In this document: one piece after another, positions 58,897 to 64,000 of the stretch
Numbering within the stretch: the stretch's first letter is position 1
Layout of the letters: every line of letters begins with the position of its first letter
Assembly (NCBI GenBank): GCA_018806985.1
Contig: JADANN010000076.1
Coordinates: 186,001-250,000 of the forward strand
Source: Angiostrongylus vasorum
Taxonomy: Eukaryota > Nematoda > Chromadorea > Rhabditida > Metastrongylidae
Reading direction: 5' to 3'
Length of the DNA stretch: 64,000 nucleotides
Position numbers and translations under genes: made by a program
Notes under the pieces: model-generated
Told to the model about the DNA's origin: nothing
Databases searched by the model: none
What the model saw: only the letters and a program-made list of their open reading frames with translations

Positions 58897-58934
58897 GCGA
58901 TTCTGAAAAAGGCTAAGAAGCTGAAACGTTCGCC
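58897..58934 (+). ncRNA. Hammerhead-like motif with a different stem I
   Basis: GCGA, TTCTGAAAAAGGC, GCTGAAAC, GTTCGC. Stem I would be GCGA/TCGC rather than GGCT/AGCC, so pairing is kept with different bases. It is followed by CGAATAAA as in the right arm at 5300. Confidence 0.4.
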
Positions 58935-58949
58935 GAATAAAGTTTTGAA

Positions 58950-59940
58950 TCGACCTCGTGTTAACTTATCAGTGGGAAGAGTAGGTATTGATTGCTCATG
59001 CCGAGGTTAAGTAACGATTGGTTTACAAAAGTGTGAAATGGAAGTGTTAGTCATCCAAAAACCGGAAAGTATCCAAAGGACCCATATCGTGATAAACTAC
59101 TAGCATGGAGGATTGTTATTGTGCTGAGTCATTACTCTTCCTGCCTCCATTAATCTTATTTTCATCGATTTCTCCTATTTTTTACAAAAAGAAGATGAAG
59201 ATGATTAATCACAGCAAACTATGAGAGGTGAAGTGAACCCCAAACGCCTACCGTAATCTCACGAATAAATTAGTAAGTTTTCCTTCCCTTTAGATTTTGC
59301 GCGGTAACAAAAATACTGAAGCAGCTCAACTAAGTAAGTTTACCATACCAATGACGAACCAAAGTGGAACTGGAACGGATTCCAACCCACAGTTTTCTGG
59401 CCTACATTTAATTTATTTCCATTTCATTAATCAACTCCTTGTTAACAATCATACAACAATTATCGCAGTCTTGTCACTACATTCGCCAGTGGTTTCTACA
59501 GCACTCATCAGAAATCCTCAACGAATAGTTTTCAGCGAATGATTGATCTATATTTTCATTGTTCTAGCTGAAAGCCGTCCGTGGAACACTGACTTGTGTA
59601 AACTTTTTGATCAAAGGTCTTCCAATGCTCCCCAAGTCAATTACGAATCTAATGAGAAGGTAGTGAAGTATGAAGTGCATTTCTTCCAGTGATCAGTGCA
59701 CAGTTCTAACCACACAAGCGGTCATTGAAAGGGTGTGTAAGACAAGGTCAGTTGCAAGTCAATGAAAAACTGTAATGCGTTCCAATTATGGCACATTACA
59801 TACTTTGAACACTATCGATTCCCAAGATCGACTTTCTATTAACCTCGGCATTGGATTATAAATCTGTTGTTCTCTTCACAGCAATCACGAGGTTGTTATT
59901 CAGCACACCTTTACTTCCTTACAAATATAACACATACAAC
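58950..59940. other. Mostly unassigned; relic of the palindromic family
   Basis: CCGAGGTTAAGTAACGATTGG (near 58992) and TATTAACCTCGGC (near 59840) recall the interior of the element at 4690-5400, in opposite orientations. A possible tiny exon follows CCCTTTAG at 59294 and ends before GTAAGT at 59333. Confidence 0.3.
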
Positions 59941-59944
59941 ACAA

Positions 59945-60335
59945 CGGCAGCTAACGTTTCGGCAGCATCGCCTTCTTCAGAGCCTGGAAGGATACACTAA
60001 TTTGTAATTTACTAAGTCAAACGCTTCAACGCAAACAGAAAGATGAAAATCTGAACAATAATTACACGACCACCGGCTTCTCGAAAAACCCATCGTTTTC
60101 ATCTGTTTTCCACCAAAGAAGAACAGCCGCTTAGAGTCGCATATGGATGATTGCTGCACCACCCCTCATCAAAAATCAGTTCTGAGATACGGGGCTAGAT
60201 CACGCGTTATCTCAGGGCATTCATCCTGCTATTCATTCTCGGGTTTTTGGAATTTATCCAAAAAGCCTCGAGAAATTTTCGCGTTGGTATTTTAGTCTGC
60301 CGTGCGATAATAGCGACTTTTACATCAAAATCTTC
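59945..60335 (-). mobile_element. Penelope-like element 3' end P6, inverted partner of P7
   Basis: The minus strand holds the last part of the GIY-YIG frame, the 3' UTR and a terminal hammerhead-like motif (59984-59949). It matches P7 closely in inverted orientation, the two joining head to head near 60335. Confidence 0.75.
59949..59984 (-). ncRNA. Hammerhead-like motif at the end of P6
   Basis: On the minus strand: GGCT, CTGAAGA, AGGC-GATGCT-GCC, GAAAC, GTT, AGCT. All core blocks are present, with T instead of C before the cleavage position. Confidence 0.6.
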
Positions 60336-61060
60336 CTCGTCAACCGCTTATCTTGCCGTTCATTAGCGATGAAATAAGTGCAGCGATAAAGTGATGCTTA
60401 AGAAGAGCAGATCTAGAGGAATCGGTAGCGACAGTTGAAACACACCGGATACTCTTCGTCGTCAGTTAGTTCGTAAGGGCCTGTATGACCATCTATGTCA
60501 AACAAAATTGCGCAATCTGCCTTTATTGCAGGGACGGTGACTGCATGAGTTCAGGTAAGATATACCGGATTTCTTGTAGCACTTGCGGAGACGAATATAT
60601 CGGCGAAACGGCCAGACTTTCATGTAGCAGCATAAAAGAACCCCTAGATGGCAAACGAAAATCAGAACAAGGCACGCATAGGATACAAAAAACATAGCGG
60701 AGAAGATTTTGATGTAAAAGTCGCTATCATCGCATGGGAGACTAAAAACACCAACGCGCATATTTCTCGATGCTTTTTGGATAAATTCCAAAAATCCAAG
60801 AATGAATAGCAGGGAAGAATGCCCTGAGATAACGCATGATCTAGCCCCCGTATCTCAGAACTGATTTTTCTCTTCCTTGGTGGAAAACGGATAAAAACGG
60901 TGGGTTTTTCGAGAAGCCGGCGATCATGTAATTATTGTTCAGATTTTCATCTTTCTTTTTGCGTTGTTGAAGCGTTTGACCTAGTAAATTACGTATTAGT
61001 GTGCCCTTCCAGGCTCTGAAGAAGGCGATACTGCCGAAACGTCAGCTACTGTTGTGTTGT
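60336..61060 (+). mobile_element. Penelope-like element 3' half P7
   Basis: Linker and GIY-YIG domain (60485-60697, IYRISCSTCGDEYIGETA), the 3' UTR and the best-preserved hammerhead-like motif of the window (61012-61047). Same subfamily as P1/P2. A frameshift near 60695 ends the frame. Confidence 0.8.
61012..61047 (+). ncRNA. Hammerhead-like motif at the end of P7, best preserved
   Basis: GGCT (61012-61015) pairs with AGCT (61044-61047) as stem I. Core CTGAAGA is at 61016-61022. After one extra A, stem II GGC/GCC (61024-61026 with 61033-61035) closes a 6-base loop. GAAA is at 61036-61039, then C-GTC as a minimal stem III and cleavage triplet. Hammerhead motifs are known from Penelope-like elements. 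Confidence 0.65.
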
Positions 61061-62740
61061 ATGTGTTATATTTGTAAGGAAGTAAAGGTGTGCTGAATAA
61101 CAACCTCGCGTTTGCTGTAAAAAAAGGGAACAACTATCGATTCCGTAAGAAGGTGTCTACAAGTGATGAACGCAGTGTAAATCAAGATAAAAACAAGGAG
61201 CAGCGGAAATCATGATTGGTTCCCAACGTCAAAGGTGAAAAATGGCATTTCTTTTAGTTTTCAACAAAAAAAACGAGAGCTGGAAAGTAAGATGAAAGCA
61301 AATTGAGGACATGTGAACTCATGAAACCAGATACAGTAATCGTTTAGAAAATCATGAAAGTTAACATAACAGTCATAACGATCATCAGCAGAACATAGAA
61401 TTATCGTCTTGTGAGGATATAAAGTCCTATAAAGTGCTTTTCTTTCGTCTTTTCAGAAAGCTACAACAAGTACTGGCCGTGAGTACCAGACCGGCTCGGG
61501 AACGGCGACAAACTCGAACGTCGACGAAGGCCGGCAATGGGCGTGGTCACATACCACTGCAGGGCGTGGCCTCGTTCCAAGGGTGTGATGGGTTCGACAC
61601 CTGGCCATGCCAATGGCGAGCAGGTAATTTTTAATTGTTATGATTGAGATTCTTGCACGATTGACTTGAAACGTATCACTACTGACGGACAGAAATGCCG
61701 AAGGCACAGATGACAAGCGATTCCATCAAATGTGGAGAGAATCTGAATTGCATCTTTAACAATGGTTATTAGGAAATATTCTGGAGAATCCCAGGACTTT
61801 CCGCATTTGTTTTATGGTCCACTAACAGTAATCCATAGTGGAAGTGCGATTCGGGTGCACATTTGGTTGCAATTTAAGGATCCATCGACTTCCGTCCTCG
61901 TTGACATACCGATTGATAGGCGATCGTGACCATCACTGGAAACCCTGAATCACCGCTCTAAGGCGTTCTCAGGTCGTCACCACAGGCGGCTCCCGTCTTT
62001 GTGGATCGTAATGTAGTTTATTGTTTCACAACTCTGATTCTTCCAGCAAAACAGTAGTTCCTCTAACAGTAAGGAATCTTGCGATCAATCAACGAAGCAC
62101 TCGAAGACGATGTAAAACGCTGAATCCTTAGCTTTCACTAAATAAAAACATCATTCACTAAATAAAAACATGAGTTTGCCTTTAAAATGGAAAACAGATG
62201 TGTCCTGAGAAGAACCTTAAAATTCAGTGCATGCTGAACATAACAGGGAATTTTGTAGAGGTTACGCATTTAGTACTCTTCATATTATGAAAGTGTTCTA
62301 AAAATCATAACAGTGAACAAGATTGATGTTCTGCATTTACTACAGTCAGAGTTATCGGATTACGAAACCTATTAATTTTTACGGTGATATTAAGCCAGCA
62401 GCACTGAGGCAACAACATCGATGTTCGGATTTCCTAACGACTGCACTGGCATCACAGTAGGTACTACATAGATTTCTTGTAGGCGAAGGGTTATTTGAAG
62501 ACACTAAAACGCGACAGCAGAGGGAGCTAATGCAGTTAATGGACATATAAATACAAACATAATAAAGCAATTTTTTAAATTCAATTCCAATTTCAATTTT
62601 CACTTACAAATTCAACTTCAATTTTCAATACAAATATAGTAATTGACAAGCATGGAACTCAGCTTTTGCAAAAAATATTTTTCGCCATCTCAGCCAGGAA
62701 GTGATTGCTGCTTCGTTTACGTACTTTTTCGAAGTACCAG
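61060..62740. other. Unassigned apart from the GC-rich exon candidate
   Basis: A faint family B relic may lie near 61880-62010 (AGGTCGTCACCACAGGCGG). A two-unit 20-bp duplication (CACTAAATAAAAACAT) is at 62136-62171. Confidence 0.35.
61462..61622 (+). CDS. Possible GC-rich exon, unassigned
   Basis: About 160 bases of unusually GC-rich sequence in an AT-rich neighbourhood, preceded by TCGTCTTTTCAG and followed by GTAATT, both good splice signals. One frame is open throughout (KLQQVLAVSTRPARERRQ... to CQWRAG); another stays open until near the 3' end. Frame and function are undecided. Confidence 0.35.
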
Positions 62741-62747
62741 CTTCTTC

Positions 62748-62886
62748 AATGATGCTGAGATATTTGCAAAACTCCGGACCGCTGGTGTCTGCGGTGGGCA
62801 ACGAACGGGCTATTGTCCTTTCCGGGGAGTAACCCGTTCACCACCACATCATGCGGGTCCTTCATTTCGCCTGTCTCTCAGCTAAA
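62748..62886 (-). repeat. SINE-C, left half of an inverted pair
   Basis: ATGATGCTGAGATATTTGCA to GCCTGTCTCTCAGCTA, facing the full copy at 62915-63158 across about 28 bases. Confidence 0.7.
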
Positions 62887-62914
62887 ATAATATGTCAAAA
62901 TTGTGATTATAACC

Positions 62915-63158
62915 ACAGCCTCAGCTTAACTGGGTTCGTTGCCGATTTGAGCTCCCCCAGATCAATCCCGCTGACGGGTGATTGCTGATGGCAGAGATCG
63001 ATAGAACTAGCTGAGAGACAGGCGAAACGAAGAACCCGCATGGTGTGGTGGTGAACGCGTTACTCGCCGGAAAGGATAATAGCGCGTTCGTCCCCCCACC
63101 GCAGACACCAGCGGTCCGGAGTTTTGCAAATATCTCAGCATCATTGAAGTTATATTTC
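62915..63158 (+). repeat. SINE-C, full length
   Basis: Model copy. A 5' part (CTCAGCTTAACTGGG; GATTGCTGATGGCAGAGATC; AGCTGAGAGACAGGCG) precedes a tRNA-like stretch (TGGTGTGGTGGTGAACGCG; GCGCGTTCG) and an A-rich tail ending GCAAATATCTCAGCATCA. The tRNA-like part is internal, unlike an ordinary SINE. Confidence 0.65.
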
Positions 63159-63644
63159 GCAATATACACTGACATTAAAAAGAGTAGGCAGTAAATAATA
63201 AGTCGAAATTACCAGGTTCTTTTTTCCTGCTGCATGTCGACTGCAGCCAACTTTTTTGACACAATGAATTTTTTAGCAGTAATGAATTTCCGAGGATCGT
63301 GTGAATTCCATGTAGTTGCAAGGTATTAAAACCTCTGAAGGTTTCCTCGCACAGCAGAACTGTGAGGTGTTTGAGTAGGTGATAATCTCTGAGAAATAGC
63401 TCAGATAAATAAAAAAATGTGAGGAAAGCTATGTACCTCAACTCCGACCTTGTTTTTCGAAACATACATTTTCCTTGGTATTACCATAAAAGTGCTGAAG
63501 AAAACGGTCTGGTGAAAGAACGATGGCAGTAAGAACGCCGTGAGAAAGAGCACTCACGAAAAAAGTGCTGAATGAAATTCAAGTGTTTTCAGAATGGGAA
63601 CCTCTGACATGATTGACGACATTTGTAGTAGCAGATATTAGACA

Positions 63645-63830
63645 AAGCGCTCTCCGTTTATCAGTCCCTGCGGATGAGCCATGCATTCTACTCCACTCAT
63701 AGCATCGAAGAGGTGGATGAATTCCCTCTAAATTTCCAACTGATGTGTCAAATGTGTTTTCCTCCTTCGAGAGATGTCTGTTACCAATTAGCAGACTCGA
63801 GAAAGATGGAGTGCTTAGATTGTGAAGTGG
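63645..63830 (-). repeat. SINE-A relic
   Basis: Only CTCTCCGTTTATCAGTCCCT and a degraded GAGATGTCTGTTACCAATTA block are left. Confidence 0.4.
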
Positions 63831-64000
63831 AGAGATCAAGCTGGAGACTATTGGTGTGTTATAGGGGGAACTCTAACCCGAACACCATATGCGTCTTTCT
63901 TATGTGTCTGTAGTATGTATAATCGGTAACATGGATTTGCCTATTAGAGTGAACCCTAAGGACGTTTCTATTTGCCTCCGGTATGCTTCGAATCATTTCC

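Overview
This is eukaryotic DNA, most likely from a clade V (strongylid-like) nematode; species not determined. Genes are split into short exons (54-210 nt) with nematode-type splice acceptors (TTTCAG, TTTTGCAG). Several start codons lie 3-15 nt behind such an acceptor, as expected for spliced-leader trans-splicing. Most of the remaining sequence is decayed repeats. There is no bacterial-style operon, no CRISPR array and no convincing rRNA or tRNA gene.

Four protein-coding genes could be rebuilt exon by exon, all on the minus strand. (1) At 28731-34236, an 8-exon, 291-aa charged coiled-coil protein whose N-terminal half weakly resembles the complex I assembly factor NDUFAF4. (2) At 23423-28398, a complete 9-exon, 375-aa mitochondrial tRNA 2-thiouridylase (TRMU/MnmA) with intact PP-loop and both catalytic cysteines. 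Its ATG is 332 nt behind the stop of gene 1, so the two may form a nematode operon. (3) At 20090-21330, a 3-exon, 110-aa protein of unknown function. (4) At 48800-54771, a gene joining a RING zinc finger to a Ras-like GTPase with an altered switch II motif; one internal junction is unresolved. A few isolated, weakly supported exons are also listed.

Layout: 1-3790, two Penelope-like element (PLE) copies back to back; 4690-5340, a palindromic element with a hammerhead-like motif at each end; 5340-14950, mostly unassigned sequence with a possible membrane-protein exon and scattered SINEs; 14960-19260, PLE and RTE-type LINE fragments; 20090-34250, the TRMU gene cluster with repeat-filled introns; 34550-47610, SINEs, a degraded RTE (35990-38830), a second RTE copy (40480-42870) and other repeats; 48290-48575, another palindrome; 48800-54771, the RING-Ras gene; 55090-63830, repeats, including a head-to-head PLE pair (59945-61060).

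The repeats follow a clear logic. There are at least three tRNA-like Pol III-type families (here SINE-A, -C, -D) and one ~390-bp family (B). SINE-A and SINE-D have different tRNA heads but share a ~55-nt central block. PLE 3' ends and several short palindromes end in hammerhead-ribozyme-like motifs (14 seen). The recurring short palindrome with a ribozyme-like motif at both ends is the most unusual structure in the window.
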